Shown here piece by piece: positions 1 to 8,144 of a DNA stretch of 47,415 bases. The stretch comes from JAGLTN01 sp023135255 (GTDB lineage Bacteria > Planctomycetota > Phycisphaerae > Sedimentisphaerales > Anaerobacaceae), in NCBI GenBank assembly GCA_030639495.1, contig DAOWCP010000005.1, forward strand, positions 1 through 47,415, written 5' to 3'. The first letter of the stretch is position 1, and the number at the start of each line of letters is the position of its first letter. The translations under genes and the position numbers were made by a program. The notes below the pieces were generated by a model. It was not told the DNA's origin, searched no databases, and worked only from the letters and a program-made list of their open reading frames with translations.

Positions 1-1
1 C

Positions 2-1099
2 GATGGCGGGGCTATATTTAATTATGATGAGTCTTCACCATTGATTATAAGTTGCACTTTCGCGGAAAACACGGTGGGTGCAAATTACGATGGTTTAGGA
101 GTTTATAATTGTGATGACAGTACTTCTATTGTTAACAGCTGCATCTTCTGGAATGAATCAACTTCTGATCATCAAATAATTAATGATGGCAGTTCGGCTT
201 CGGTTATCGGCTTTAGTGATGTTCAGGATTGCGGGGGCAGCGGAGTAGCTAATTGGGAGCCTGTTTTTGGCTTTGATGCAGGCGGCAATATTGACAGTGC
301 CCCTGATTTCTACAACTACACAGATGTTAATGGTGCAGATAACAAGTTAGGAACAAGTGATGATGGGTTGTTGCCTATGTTTTATGGAGTTATTGATTCT
401 GCTGATGGTTATAACGTAACTTTGAGGGATATCACTAATAATGAAAGAGTTGACGCTGTTAGCTTGGTAGATATGAGTGGTGGTCCTATAACTTATGCAG
501 ATATGGGAGCGTATGAGACATTTTATTACTTTTATGGTTTTGATTATGAACCTAATGTTGTTGTGATGTGTTTTATAAATGAATCAGATGGTGATGCTTA
601 TTCAGATAATTTTTTAGGTGAGGATTTGTATAATGCGGATATGAAGGAATATGTGGATATTTTAATGGATAATTCAAGTTATAAAATTGCATCTGGCTGT
701 TTTGTGCCTGGTAACCCTGTTTATGCCGTCATACCGAATGCTTGTGAATTGCCTGATAACATTTATACTTCAACTTTTCCCAGAGACAATCCATCTCCAT
801 TGCAATCTGATTTTAAAAATGCGTTTAGGACAATTTGTGGTTATGGTCAGCCTGATGATATCATTATTGTTATCGATAATTCGGGTTCTATGACACCAGA
901 TACTCTTAATGTTGATGGTGCTTATGACAATTTTCTTGTTTGGTTAGGCGATGAATATACTACAACAAATATTTATCAGTATACTATAAAGAATCCATAT
1001 ATTGGAGGTAATTTTGATGGAACTAGTGGTACAGACTGTATAGAAAGATGGCTTGATGCTATAAATGAAGCATTGAAAAAGTTATCTTATATTAATTAG
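2..1099 (+). CDS. Beta-helix surface protein with C-terminal VWA-like MIDAS motif (5' partial)
   Basis: The frame is open to the left edge of the window, so the N-terminus is missing; 365 residues are visible. The first ~60 residues (DGGAIFNYDESSP, then short S/C/N-rich turns such as SIVNSCIFWNE) look like the last rungs of a right-handed parallel beta-helix of the polymorphic outer-membrane / choice-of-anchor Q type. A middle part resembles the usual linker (PDFYNYTDVNGADN). Near residue 290 a hydrophobic strand is followed by DNSGSM, a DxSxS metal-ion-dependent adhesion site as in von Willebrand A domains. Only about 75 residues follow, much less than a complete VWA fold. The product is probably exported and located at the cell surface. 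It is followed after 43 bp by a PEP-CTERM protein gene. The fold assignment is inference from motif style; no catalytic function can be named. Confidence 0.75.
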   Translation, partial: DGGAIFNYDESSPLIISCTFAENTVGANYDGLGVYNCDDSTSIVNSCIFWNESTSDHQIINDGSSASVIGFSDVQDCGGSGVANWEPVFGFDAGGNIDSAPDFYNYTDVNGADNKLGTSDDGLLPMFYGVIDSADGYNVTLRDITNNERVDAVSLVDMSGGPITYADMGAYETFYYFYGFDYEPNVVVMCFINESDGDAYSDNFLGEDLYNADMKEYVDILMDNSSYKIASGCFVPGNPVYAVIPNACELPDNIYTSTFPRDNPSPLQSDFKNAFRTICGYGQPDDIIIVIDNSGSMTPDTLNVDGAYDNFLVWLGDEYTTTNIYQYTIKNPYIGGNFDGTSGTDCIERWLDAINEALKKLSYIN

Positions 1100-1142
1100 T
1101 TAAGAGATGTTTGATTTCAGGAAATAATTATAGGAGATTGAA

Positions 1143-1802
1143 ATGGTTAAAATTGCAAAGAAAACGTTTCTAATGTTGTTGATTTTTAGTTCATTAGCTT
1201 ATAGCAGGATAATAACAATTGAAGTGACAGGGACGGTTAATGAATTAACGTATAGAGGTGGACTGAGATTGGATAATTCAATCTCAATGGGATCTGTGAT
1301 GAGTGGTAGTTGCAGTTATGATACGGAAGCAATATCGTTAGATGGTTATAATTATCCATTATTATCTATAACAATGATAGTTGGAGATTATATTTTCAAA
1401 CATGATGCTTTTACAACCGATCTTGCCTATATCAGCATAGGTGGAGATAAAGTGTATGCTCCCAAAACCTGGGATGGAGTTTTTGATGGCAATGCATTGG
1501 ATAACGGAGAAATTAAAACATTTGATGAAATTGAGTGGTCTAGGGCTTATTTTGAACTTTTTAATATTTATTCCACCTTACCCGAATGTCCATATCCAAA
1601 CTATTTGCCCGAATCTATAGACCTTTCTTTGTTTAATGAACGAAAAGAATTTTCAGCTAATTTCCTTAAAGCTGATTCTTCCTCAGACATATCGAGTATA
1701 TATTTTAAAGGAGAATTGACAAGTCTGACAGTTATTCCTGAGCCTTGCAGTTTGGTGTTGCTGGGGTTGGGGGCGATTGGCCTTTTGAGTAAGAGGAGAT
1801 AG
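1143..1802 (+). CDS. PEP-CTERM sorting domain protein
   Basis: A 219-residue exported protein. The N-terminus has a signal peptide (MVKIAKKTFLMLLIFSSLAYS). The C-terminus is a textbook PEP-CTERM signal: IPEP, a hydrophobic helix (LVLLGLGAIGLL) and a basic end SKRR, which in known systems is recognised by an exosortase and removed during cell-surface sorting. The body between residues ~25 and 195 is beta-rich and not recognisable; proteins of this class are often extracellular or EPS-associated. The ATG is supported by AGGAG at 1132-1136, six bases upstream. No exosortase gene is present in the window. Confidence 0.85.
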   Translation: MVKIAKKTFLMLLIFSSLAYSRIITIEVTGTVNELTYRGGLRLDNSISMGSVMSGSCSYDTEAISLDGYNYPLLSITMIVGDYIFKHDAFTTDLAYISIGGDKVYAPKTWDGVFDGNALDNGEIKTFDEIEWSRAYFELFNIYSTLPECPYPNYLPESIDLSLFNERKEFSANFLKADSSSDISSIYFKGELTSLTVIPEPCSLVLLGLGAIGLLSKRR

Positions 1803-2093
1803 AATTAAGCGGTATGTGAACGGTGTTTGAAAGAAATAGATCCCTGCATGTTCGCGGGGATGACAAAAAAGGGGCAGGAAGTATGAATGCCGGAACAAGT
1901 TCGGCATGGTAACAAGGGGCAGGGATTTGAAGCGGCATGCGAATACGCAGGTTTGTTGATGCAGGGTGGTGAAACAGAATCGGGAAAAATTGTTCAGATT
2001 TTTTTTGACATACCACATATAGTGTTTAGAATACTATCGATTGCAGATATTGTGAGAAATTCGTTAGTTTAAGATAGGCAGGTTTGGCTTGTG
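1803..2093. other. Non-coding spacer with two REP-like hairpins
   Basis: No gene is supported here. Two short palindromes can be seen: ATCCCTGC/GCGGGGAT around 1840-1862 and ATGCCG...CGGCAT around 1884-1908 (with AAC/GTT continuing the stem). Open frames on both strands across this block are low-complexity translations of the palindromes and were not accepted as genes. The spacer runs into the dispersed element at 2094. Confidence 0.5.
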
Positions 2094-2194
2094 ATACCAT
2101 TTATGGTAATAAATTTCCGCGAATAAATCCATAACTTCTTATTTTTGAGTTATTTAGCCGCGGATAAACGGAAAAATTTAATTGGGATTGCTAT
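2094..2194 (+). repeat. Dispersed ~102-bp element, copy A1
   Basis: Copy A1 of a family present five times in the window (also 12049-12150, 22952-23053, 24081-24192, 38543-38644). Order of parts: a terminal palindrome TACCAT-TT-ATGGTA (2095-2108), AAATTTCCGCG, GAATAAATCC, an inner hairpin ATAACT...AGTTAT, CCGCGGATAAACGG, AAAAATTTAATT and a tail GGGATTGCTATG. AAATTTCCG and CGGAAAAATTT are imperfect inverse complements that could close the whole unit. The last bases overlap the ATG of nrdR at 2193. Confidence 0.85.
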
Positions 2195-2687
2195 GAGATG
2201 TCCCTTTTGCAAGAATGATAATGATAAGGTGATCGATTCACGATCAAGCGACGGCAGTCGGATCATCCGTCGCAGACGCCAATGCCTTGAATGTGACAGG
2301 CGATTTACGACCTATGAGAAGATCAGCGAAAGTTTTAAGCTTTATGTGGTAAAAAAAGATAAATCGAGGGTTCCATACGACAGAGAAAAAATTGTTTGCG
2401 GTTTGCAGAAAGCTTGTTATAAGAGACAGGTATCAGCTGAGCAGATTCAGCTTATAGCAGATAAGGTTGAAGAAGATGTTTTTCAGAATTTTGATAAGGA
2501 GGTCAAATCTGCGTTTATCGGTGAGAGTGTGATGACCCATCTTCGGCGGACGGACAAGGTAGCTTACATTCGGTTTGCCAGCGTGTATCGCGAGTTTAAA
2601 GATGCCGGAGAATTGATGGAGGAATTCAGTCACATTATTGACGATGTAGACGTGAGTGACCAGCCTGGTCTTTTTGAGGATAAATAG
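2193..2687 (+). CDS. nrdR: Transcriptional repressor NrdR
   Basis: NrdR represses ribonucleotide reductase genes in response to dATP/ATP bound to its ATP-cone. The 164-residue product begins MRCPFCKNDNDKVIDSR, the invariant NrdR opening. Its zinc ribbon has CPFC (residues 3-6) and CLEC, followed by RRFTTYEK. An ATP-cone follows from about residue 48 (VVKKDKSRVPYDREKI ... HLRRTDKVAYIRFASVYREF). Length is typical for the family. The open frame extends 16 codons upstream, but that stretch translates the dispersed element, and MRCPFC is the family start. The start codon therefore lies in the tail of element A1, where GGGA at 2184-2187 is the only Shine-Dalgarno-like match. The next gene, 72 bp downstream, is another ATP-cone protein. 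No NrdR box was recognised in the window. Confidence 0.95.
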   Translation: MRCPFCKNDNDKVIDSRSSDGSRIIRRRRQCLECDRRFTTYEKISESFKLYVVKKDKSRVPYDREKIVCGLQKACYKRQVSAEQIQLIADKVEEDVFQNFDKEVKSAFIGESVMTHLRRTDKVAYIRFASVYREFKDAGELMEEFSHIIDDVDVSDQPGLFEDK

Positions 2688-2759
2688 AAGGACTTGTTAC
2701 CTAAGGAGCGTGACGAGATGCGGGACTAATTTTGCAAGGAAGTAAAAGGAGGACCACTT

Positions 2760-3335
2760 ATGCAGCTTCAAGTTATAAAAGCTGACCGGAGTCGTGAGAA
2801 GTACCTGCACACAAAGGTAGTCGGCACAATTAACAAGGCACTGAGCAGAGCTGAATGTGCTGATCTTTATGAAACTGAGCAGCTTTCAGAAGTTGTCACT
2901 TACTATCTGCACAAAGACCCTGCATCAAAAAGGGTATCTGCGGGGGAAATTTTCACAATCATCAAGGCGGTCCTGGCTTCTACCGGCCATGAAGAAGCCG
3001 CAGCTGTTCTGAACGACTATCACTTTAATCGTAAAATGGGACGTGCGCGAGTTGAAGTGGTTGGTATTGATATTCAGCAGCTTTGCGATGCTCATGTTCT
3101 CTGTAACGGCGATAATCTTGTCCAAAGCTGTCAATGGAACAAATCTATTATAGTTGCTGACCTTATCGAAGAGCACAAACTTGACCGTCAAACCGCCAGG
3201 GTGATCGCATCGATGGTAGAAGAAAAAATACTGGCGATGAAGCTGACCAGAATCCCCGTGAGCCTTGTGAGGCAATTGGTATTAAGTGACACGGCTTCGA
3301 TTCTCCAGGCGCAAAGCCAGCTACAGGCTGTTTAA
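2760..3335 (+). CDS. Double ATP-cone domain protein
   Basis: A 191-residue protein made largely of ATP-cone-like sequence. Residues 1-95 fit a complete ATP-cone: QVIKADRSREKYLHTKVVGT, a helical middle, VSAGEIFTIIKAVLASTGHEEAA, then LNDYHFNRKMGR. Residues ~125-180 (WNKSIIVADLIEEHKLD ... ARVIASMVEEKILAM) look like a second, degenerate cone. ATP-cones sense ATP/dATP in NrdR and class I/III ribonucleotide reductases; here no catalytic domain is attached, so a regulatory or adaptor role beside NrdR is an inference. Translation should be strong: AAGGAGG at 2746-2752, seven bases before the ATG. The 3' end overlaps convergent miaA by 15 bp. Confidence 0.7.
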   Translation: MQLQVIKADRSREKYLHTKVVGTINKALSRAECADLYETEQLSEVVTYYLHKDPASKRVSAGEIFTIIKAVLASTGHEEAAAVLNDYHFNRKMGRARVEVVGIDIQQLCDAHVLCNGDNLVQSCQWNKSIIVADLIEEHKLDRQTARVIASMVEEKILAMKLTRIPVSLVRQLVLSDTASILQAQSQLQAV

Positions 3336-4250
3336 AATTTTGTCCGCTTCTTCCAGCACATCATCGCAGTCCTGATTTTCCAGGACATCTATCCAGTTAA
3401 CATTTTTAAAAGTTTTGAACCATGTGCGCTGATGTTTTGCAAGGTGACGGGTGTTTTTTTTAATCAGTTCGACGGCATCTTCCAGCGGGATATCGCTTTT
3501 TAAATAGCTTATGATCTCTGCGTATCCGATAGCACATGCAGCTTGTTTGCTTAGAGGCTTATCTTCTGCCAGCAGAGACTTTACTTCATCAACCAGTCCA
3601 GCTTCGATCATTTTTTTTACACGCAGATTTATTCTTTTGCTCTCGATCTCTTTTTCACGCCTAAGACCTATGATAGTCCAGTCATCCGACTGGTTGTCAC
3701 TGTCGAATTGTTTTTGAAAGCTGCTTATGGGTTTTCCGGTCAGCTTGAAAACTTCCAGTGCGCGGATGATTCTCTTTGCGTCGTTGGGGTGTATTCTCTG
3801 GGCGGCTTCGGGGTCTGTTTCTGATAATTGCCGATGCAGATCGGCCAGACCATCGGCATCGGCGAGTTTTTGCAGTTCATTGCGAATCTGCGGGTCTGCG
3901 GGCGGTCCTTCAAACAGACCATAAAGCAGTGCTTTGATATAAAGAGCGGTTCCGCCAACTGCAATTGCCGGTTTGTTTTTCGCGGTAATACTATCGATAA
4001 TATTATTGGCATCTTCAAGAAAAGACGCTACGGAGAACGCTCCGCTCGGCTCAACGGTATCTATCATGTGGTATTTGACCTGTCGGCGTCTTTGAATATC
4101 AGGCTTAGCGGTGCCTATATTCATTCGTTTGTACACTTTCATCGAGTCTATGCTGATTATCTCGGTATTCAGCATTTTTGCGAGGTCGAACCCAAGTCTG
4201 CTTTTGCCTGAGGCAGTTACCCCTAATATTAGAATTTTTCTGTTATCCAT
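3321..4250 (-). CDS. miaA: tRNA dimethylallyltransferase MiaA
   Basis: MiaA transfers a dimethylallyl group from DMAPP to N6 of A37 in tRNAs reading codons that start with U. The 309-residue product has the P-loop GVTASGKS (residues 10-17), the conserved DSMKVYKRMNIGTAKP block, HMIDTVEP, the GGTALYIKALLYG motif and a C-terminal AKHQRTWFKTF tRNA-binding segment. The ATG at 4250 gives a normal family N-terminus. It is convergent with the ATP-cone gene. Its DMAPP substrate is made by the isoprenoid pathway that includes dxs, encoded just across the divergent spacer. Confidence 0.95.
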   Translation of the reverse strand: MDNRKILILGVTASGKSRLGFDLAKMLNTEIISIDSMKVYKRMNIGTAKPDIQRRRQVKYHMIDTVEPSGAFSVASFLEDANNIIDSITAKNKPAIAVGGTALYIKALLYGLFEGPPADPQIRNELQKLADADGLADLHRQLSETDPEAAQRIHPNDAKRIIRALEVFKLTGKPISSFQKQFDSDNQSDDWTIIGLRREKEIESKRINLRVKKMIEAGLVDEVKSLLAEDKPLSKQAACAIGYAEIISYLKSDIPLEDAVELIKKNTRHLAKHQRTWFKTFKNVNWIDVLENQDCDDVLEEADKILNSL

Positions 4251-4344
4251 AATTTCCTGTCAAAGCTTCACTAAAGCGATATAATACACAATCAGGTTTT
4301 TTAAAGCAAAAGTAAACCTTATTATGCAAACAGGATATATGGAT

Positions 4345-5238
4345 ATGTCGTCTGTGAGTGATTTTACAACCAGACTAAGCCAAAGGCGCGATTATGTTAA
4401 CGGCCTGATTAGCAGTACTTTAAGCAAACATAGCGATATCAACGACGACTTGAAGCAGGCAATGGCATATACACTTGAGTCACCCGGCAAAAGAATACGC
4501 GGCGCGATGGTTTTGTGGTGCTCTGAGCTTATTAACGGCCAATCCAATTGTTATGCGGATACTGCTGCTGTTGCTATCGAAATGGTCCATACCTATTCGC
4601 TTATTCACGATGATCTGCCTGCGATGGATAATGACGATCTTCGCCGAGGCAGAGCTACATGCCATATTGCTTTCGATGAAGCTATGGCGATACTCGCAGG
4701 CGATGGGCTTTTAACGATGGCATTTGAAATACTCGCAGGCGAAATCGATGAGCCGAAAGTTTCAGCAAAACTGATCCTGGAATTATCACAAGCTGCGGGG
4801 CCGGCGGGTATGATCGCTGGTCAGGCGGCCGATTTGCGGTCTGAAAATGTTGCAGGCGATATAAAAATGCTCGAATATATCCACCTGAATAAAACAGCTA
4901 AGATGTTCAAAGCTGCTGCTGTGATGGGGGCAATATCAGCAAATGCTAATCCTGAGCAAATAGAAGCCTTAGCTGAGTATGGCACGAAAATGGGGCTGGG
5001 CTTTCAAATTGCTGACGATATTCTTGACGTCTGCTCATCAAGCGAGCATTTGGGCAAAACCGTCGGTAAGGATGAAAAGGCAGGCAAATTAACATATCCG
5101 GTTTTAATAGGTCTGGAGCAGTCAAAGGTAATTGCTGAAAAAACCGCCAACCAGGCAATAGGAGCATTAGCAAACTTTGACGAAAGAGCTGATGTATTAA
5201 GAGAATTGGCTATAACCATGCTTAACAGAACCAGATAG
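4345..5238 (+). CDS. ispA: Polyprenyl (farnesyl) diphosphate synthase
   Basis: Condenses IPP with allylic diphosphates to build geranyl/farnesyl diphosphate. The first aspartate-rich motif is DDLPAMDNDDLRRG, the second is DDILD, and SPGKRIRG is the diphosphate-binding segment; the FQIADDILD and GKD...KLTYP spacing fits short-chain synthases. Three in-phase ATGs exist (4324, 4339, 4345). The one at 4345 has AGGA nine bases upstream, whereas 4324 has no ribosome-binding site, so 4345 is preferred; starting at 4324 would add seven residues. The order ispA-dxs-nadK is a recurrent bacterial arrangement. Exact chain-length specificity cannot be read from sequence alone. Confidence 0.9.
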   Translation: MSSVSDFTTRLSQRRDYVNGLISSTLSKHSDINDDLKQAMAYTLESPGKRIRGAMVLWCSELINGQSNCYADTAAVAIEMVHTYSLIHDDLPAMDNDDLRRGRATCHIAFDEAMAILAGDGLLTMAFEILAGEIDEPKVSAKLILELSQAAGPAGMIAGQAADLRSENVAGDIKMLEYIHLNKTAKMFKAAAVMGAISANANPEQIEALAEYGTKMGLGFQIADDILDVCSSSEHLGKTVGKDEKAGKLTYPVLIGLEQSKVIAEKTANQAIGALANFDERADVLRELAITMLNRTR

Positions 5239-5340
5239 AAATGTTAATATATTCAAACTGACCGATGGCCAGTTTGAGAAATATAAATGAAATAGAAATG
5301 TCATACAATTACAGTTGTTACATGATACACAGGTTTTTTA

Positions 5341-7239
5341 ATGAGTAAATTTTTGGAAAATATAAATACCCCTGAAGATATAAAAAAGCTTTCTGTCGAT
5401 GATCTTAAGCAGTTGGCGGAAGAAATAAGACAGTTTATTTTAAGCTCAGTCAGTAAAACCGGAGGCCATCTCGCCAGCAACCTCGGCGCGGTAGAACTTA
5501 CGCTTGCTTTGCATTATGTTTTTGATTTTGCATCCGATAGTCTTTTGTGGGATGTTGGTCATCAGTGTTATGCTCACAAAATCATTACATCAAGAAAGGA
5601 TAAATTTCCTCAGCTTCGAAAAGCAGACGGATTGAGCGGTTTCCCGAATCCTGAGGAAAGCGAATACGATGTTTTTTCCGTCGGTCATGCCGGCACAGCT
5701 ATAGCTACGGCGATTGGTATGGCAGTCGGTCGCAGACATCAAAAAAGTGACAAGAAGATTGTGGCTTTAGTTGGTGATGCCTCTGTTGTCAATGGTGTCT
5801 CTTTTGAGGCGTTGAATAATCTTGGGCTGGTCAAAAGACAGATGCTGATAGTCCTCAACGACAATTCGATGGCAATTGATAAAACACAGGGCGCAGTAGC
5901 GTCATATTTTTCAAAAGTCAGACTAAGTGAAACCTACGAAGATATCAGAAAGACAACAAGCAAGATTCTTGAGCATTTGCCGGTAATAGGCAAGGGAATG
6001 GAAGAAGCCATCGAAATGATCAAGAAAAGCATCCGTATGGTCTTACCCGCAAGCCAGATGTTCGAGGGATTGAAAATTCCGTACTTTGGTCCTGTTGACG
6101 GCCATGACATCGGTTCGCTTATTAAACTTTTTGGTGAGCTTAAAAAAATAGACAGACCTGCGATATTGCATGTCCACACAACCAAAGGCAAAGGTTTCAT
6201 TCCTGCTGGCGAAAACCCGCGAAAATTTCATTCGACTGGGCCTTTCGAGCTTAATGGTGAAAGTTTTGATGCAGGACAGGGTCCGGATAAGAAAAGCTTT
6301 ACAAAAGTTTTTGGTCAACAGCTTGTAAACATCGCAGGCAAAAATGATAAGGTGATCGCAATAACCTGTGCGATGTGCGATGGCACAGGGTTAAGACAGT
6401 TCAGCGAAAGATTCCCGGAGCGTTTTTATGATGTTGGAATTGCTGAAAGCGTTGCGGTTGATATTGCCGCTGGTTTAGCCAGGTGCGGTTTGAAGCCGAT
6501 AGTTTGTATTTACTCGACATTTCTCCAGAGAAGTTTTGATCAGATTTTCCAGGAAGTGGCTCTACAAAACCTACCGGTTGTCTTCTGTATAGACCGCGCC
6601 GGTTTAGTCGGCAACGACGGCCCAACACATCATGGGCTTATGGATATCGGTTTCCTGCGAATGATGCCGAACCTGGTACTAATCTCACCTGCTAACGAAT
6701 CTGAAATGGCTTTAGCGATGGATTTTGCTATAAATTGCGGCAAACCGGTTGTAATAAGGTATCCCAAAGATTTCATTTCGCCGGATACCGAAGATTTGTC
6801 AGCCTGTGACAGGCCTTTCGAGTTAGGCAAATCTGTTACAGTTAAAAGCTCAGAAGATTCAAAAACTGTTGTGGTTGCTTATGGAAGCGTTCTAAATGAA
6901 GCTTTAAAAGCAGCCAAACTTCTCGAAAATCAGGGCGTACATATAGATGTGATAAATGCAAGATTTGCCAGCCCTGTCGATAAGCATTTGATGACATTAT
7001 TGGACCAGGGGAAAAATATTGTAACTGTTGAAGATCATGGCATTGCATGTGGTTTTGGTTCGGCTGTCCTTGAAATGGCTTCTGACAGTAAACCTAACCC
7101 AATCGCAGGGGAAATTATCACATTGGGTGCGCAGAAAGAATTTGTTAAACATGATACCAGAGCTCATCAGCTTATGCAAATTGGCGTAAATGCCGATAAT
7201 ATTGCTGAGAAAGTAAAAATGCTTCAAAGTCAGGATTAA
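5341..7239 (+). CDS. dxs: 1-deoxy-D-xylulose-5-phosphate synthase
   Basis: First enzyme of the MEP isoprenoid pathway: pyruvate plus glyceraldehyde 3-phosphate gives DXP, with thiamine diphosphate (TPP). The 632 residues are full family length. Visible motifs are GGHLASNLG and WDVGHQCYAHKI (substrate/TPP site), SVGHAGTAIATAIG, the TPP motif GDAS...NDNSMAI, the transketolase-like Pyr domain from ~residue 320 with the catalytic Glu in DVGIAESVAVDIAAG, and the C-terminal VEDHGIACGFGSAV. The TPP motif has GDA where GDG is usual; the Asp and the downstream NDN are intact. It sits ~100 bp after ispA; TCAAACTG/CAGTTTGA at 5253-5277 can form a hairpin between them but lacks a T-run. nadK begins 5 bp after the stop. 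Confidence 0.95.
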   Translation: MSKFLENINTPEDIKKLSVDDLKQLAEEIRQFILSSVSKTGGHLASNLGAVELTLALHYVFDFASDSLLWDVGHQCYAHKIITSRKDKFPQLRKADGLSGFPNPEESEYDVFSVGHAGTAIATAIGMAVGRRHQKSDKKIVALVGDASVVNGVSFEALNNLGLVKRQMLIVLNDNSMAIDKTQGAVASYFSKVRLSETYEDIRKTTSKILEHLPVIGKGMEEAIEMIKKSIRMVLPASQMFEGLKIPYFGPVDGHDIGSLIKLFGELKKIDRPAILHVHTTKGKGFIPAGENPRKFHSTGPFELNGESFDAGQGPDKKSFTKVFGQQLVNIAGKNDKVIAITCAMCDGTGLRQFSERFPERFYDVGIAESVAVDIAAGLARCGLKPIVCIYSTFLQRSFDQIFQEVALQNLPVVFCIDRAGLVGNDGPTHHGLMDIGFLRMMPNLVLISPANESEMALAMDFAINCGKPVVIRYPKDFISPDTEDLSACDRPFELGKSVTVKSSEDSKTVVVAYGSVLNEALKAAKLLENQGVHIDVINARFASPVDKHLMTLLDQGKNIVTVEDHGIACGFGSAVLEMASDSKPNPIAGEIITLGAQKEFVKHDTRAHQLMQIGVNADNIAEKVKMLQSQD

Positions 7240-7244
7240 ATAAA

Positions 7245-8108
7245 ATGCCTAAAAGTGATTTGCCCAGATTGGTGGTTTTTGGCAATTCCAAAAGACAACA
7301 TGTAGTTGAGGCTATAGATAAGTTCAAGGCTTTTGCCAAAGACAAAGCTGTGATAGCTGCCAGTTATTGCCGGCAGGATTGCGATCCACAAATTGTAAAG
7401 GATTGTGATTTTGCTGTAGTTTTTGGCGGCGACGGGGCGATTATATCAGCTGCACGTTATCTCAGACACACCAATGTTCCGATGATAGGCGTAAATCTTG
7501 GCAAACTCGGATACCTCGCTGAGTTCAGCGTTGCCGAACTTATGGAGCAGTTCGATGATATCATTTCAGCCAAAACACCTGTCGAAAAGAGAATGTTACT
7601 TTTAGCGAGAATATTTTCAGATGGCAAAGAAGTTTTTGTCTCGACGGCGGTCAATGATGTTTTTATTACTGCCGGCAAACCTTTCCGCGCGATTGATTTA
7701 AAAATATCTGTTGATTCTGAAAAAGTTGCCGGCTGTGTTAGTGATGGTTTGATTGTTTCTACTCCTACCGGCTCAACAGCATATAATCTTTCATGCGGCG
7801 GCCCGATTCTATCGGGACAACTGCAAGCCTTTGTGGTAACACCTATCAGTCCGCATTCGCTGAGCTTCAGACCGATAGTTATAAAAGATACCAGCGTCGT
7901 AGAAGTGCGCGGAATCCGTGTGAATGAAGGGACCGCTGTTTCAATGGATGGTCAGGTGACATGTAATTTGCTTGAGGGGCAGATCGTTCGCATCGAAAGA
8001 CATAAAGGTAATTTTCTTATAGTCAATAATCCGAAACGGACTCAATGGCAGACCCTGGCGGAAAAATTACGCTGGGCAGTGCCGCCAAAATATAAAAAAG
8101 TTGAATAA
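7245..8108 (+). CDS. nadK: NAD kinase
   Basis: Phosphorylates NAD to NADP using ATP or polyphosphate. The 287-residue product has the GGDG motif in VFGGDGAIISAARYL (the catalytic Asp is in GGDG), GVNLGKLGYLAEF, and the nucleotide-binding SDGLIVSTPTGSTAYNLS followed by GGPIL, all hallmarks of NadK. The gene starts 5 bp after dxs with AGGA inside the dxs 3' end, implying translational coupling. NADPH is consumed by DXP reductoisomerase in the same pathway, which fits the context, though that gene is not in the window. Confidence 0.95.
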   Translation: MPKSDLPRLVVFGNSKRQHVVEAIDKFKAFAKDKAVIAASYCRQDCDPQIVKDCDFAVVFGGDGAIISAARYLRHTNVPMIGVNLGKLGYLAEFSVAELMEQFDDIISAKTPVEKRMLLLARIFSDGKEVFVSTAVNDVFITAGKPFRAIDLKISVDSEKVAGCVSDGLIVSTPTGSTAYNLSCGGPILSGQLQAFVVTPISPHSLSFRPIVIKDTSVVEVRGIRVNEGTAVSMDGQVTCNLLEGQIVRIERHKGNFLIVNNPKRTQWQTLAEKLRWAVPPKYKKVE

Positions 8109-8144
8109 AATAAGCACGTCATTTTTTGATTGAGGGCAATGGCC

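Noticed and set aside
1683..2072. Three overlapping open frames around the spacer (two minus, one plus)
   Set aside because: They translate REP-like palindromes and the end of the PEP-CTERM gene; no ribosome-binding site and no family resemblance.
3828..4211. 127-codon plus-strand frame
   Set aside because: Antisense shadow of miaA.
5253..5277. Hairpin TCAAACTG/CAGTTTGA as terminator between ispA and dxs
   Set aside because: No T-run follows and dxs is probably co-transcribed; kept only as a note in the dxs entry.
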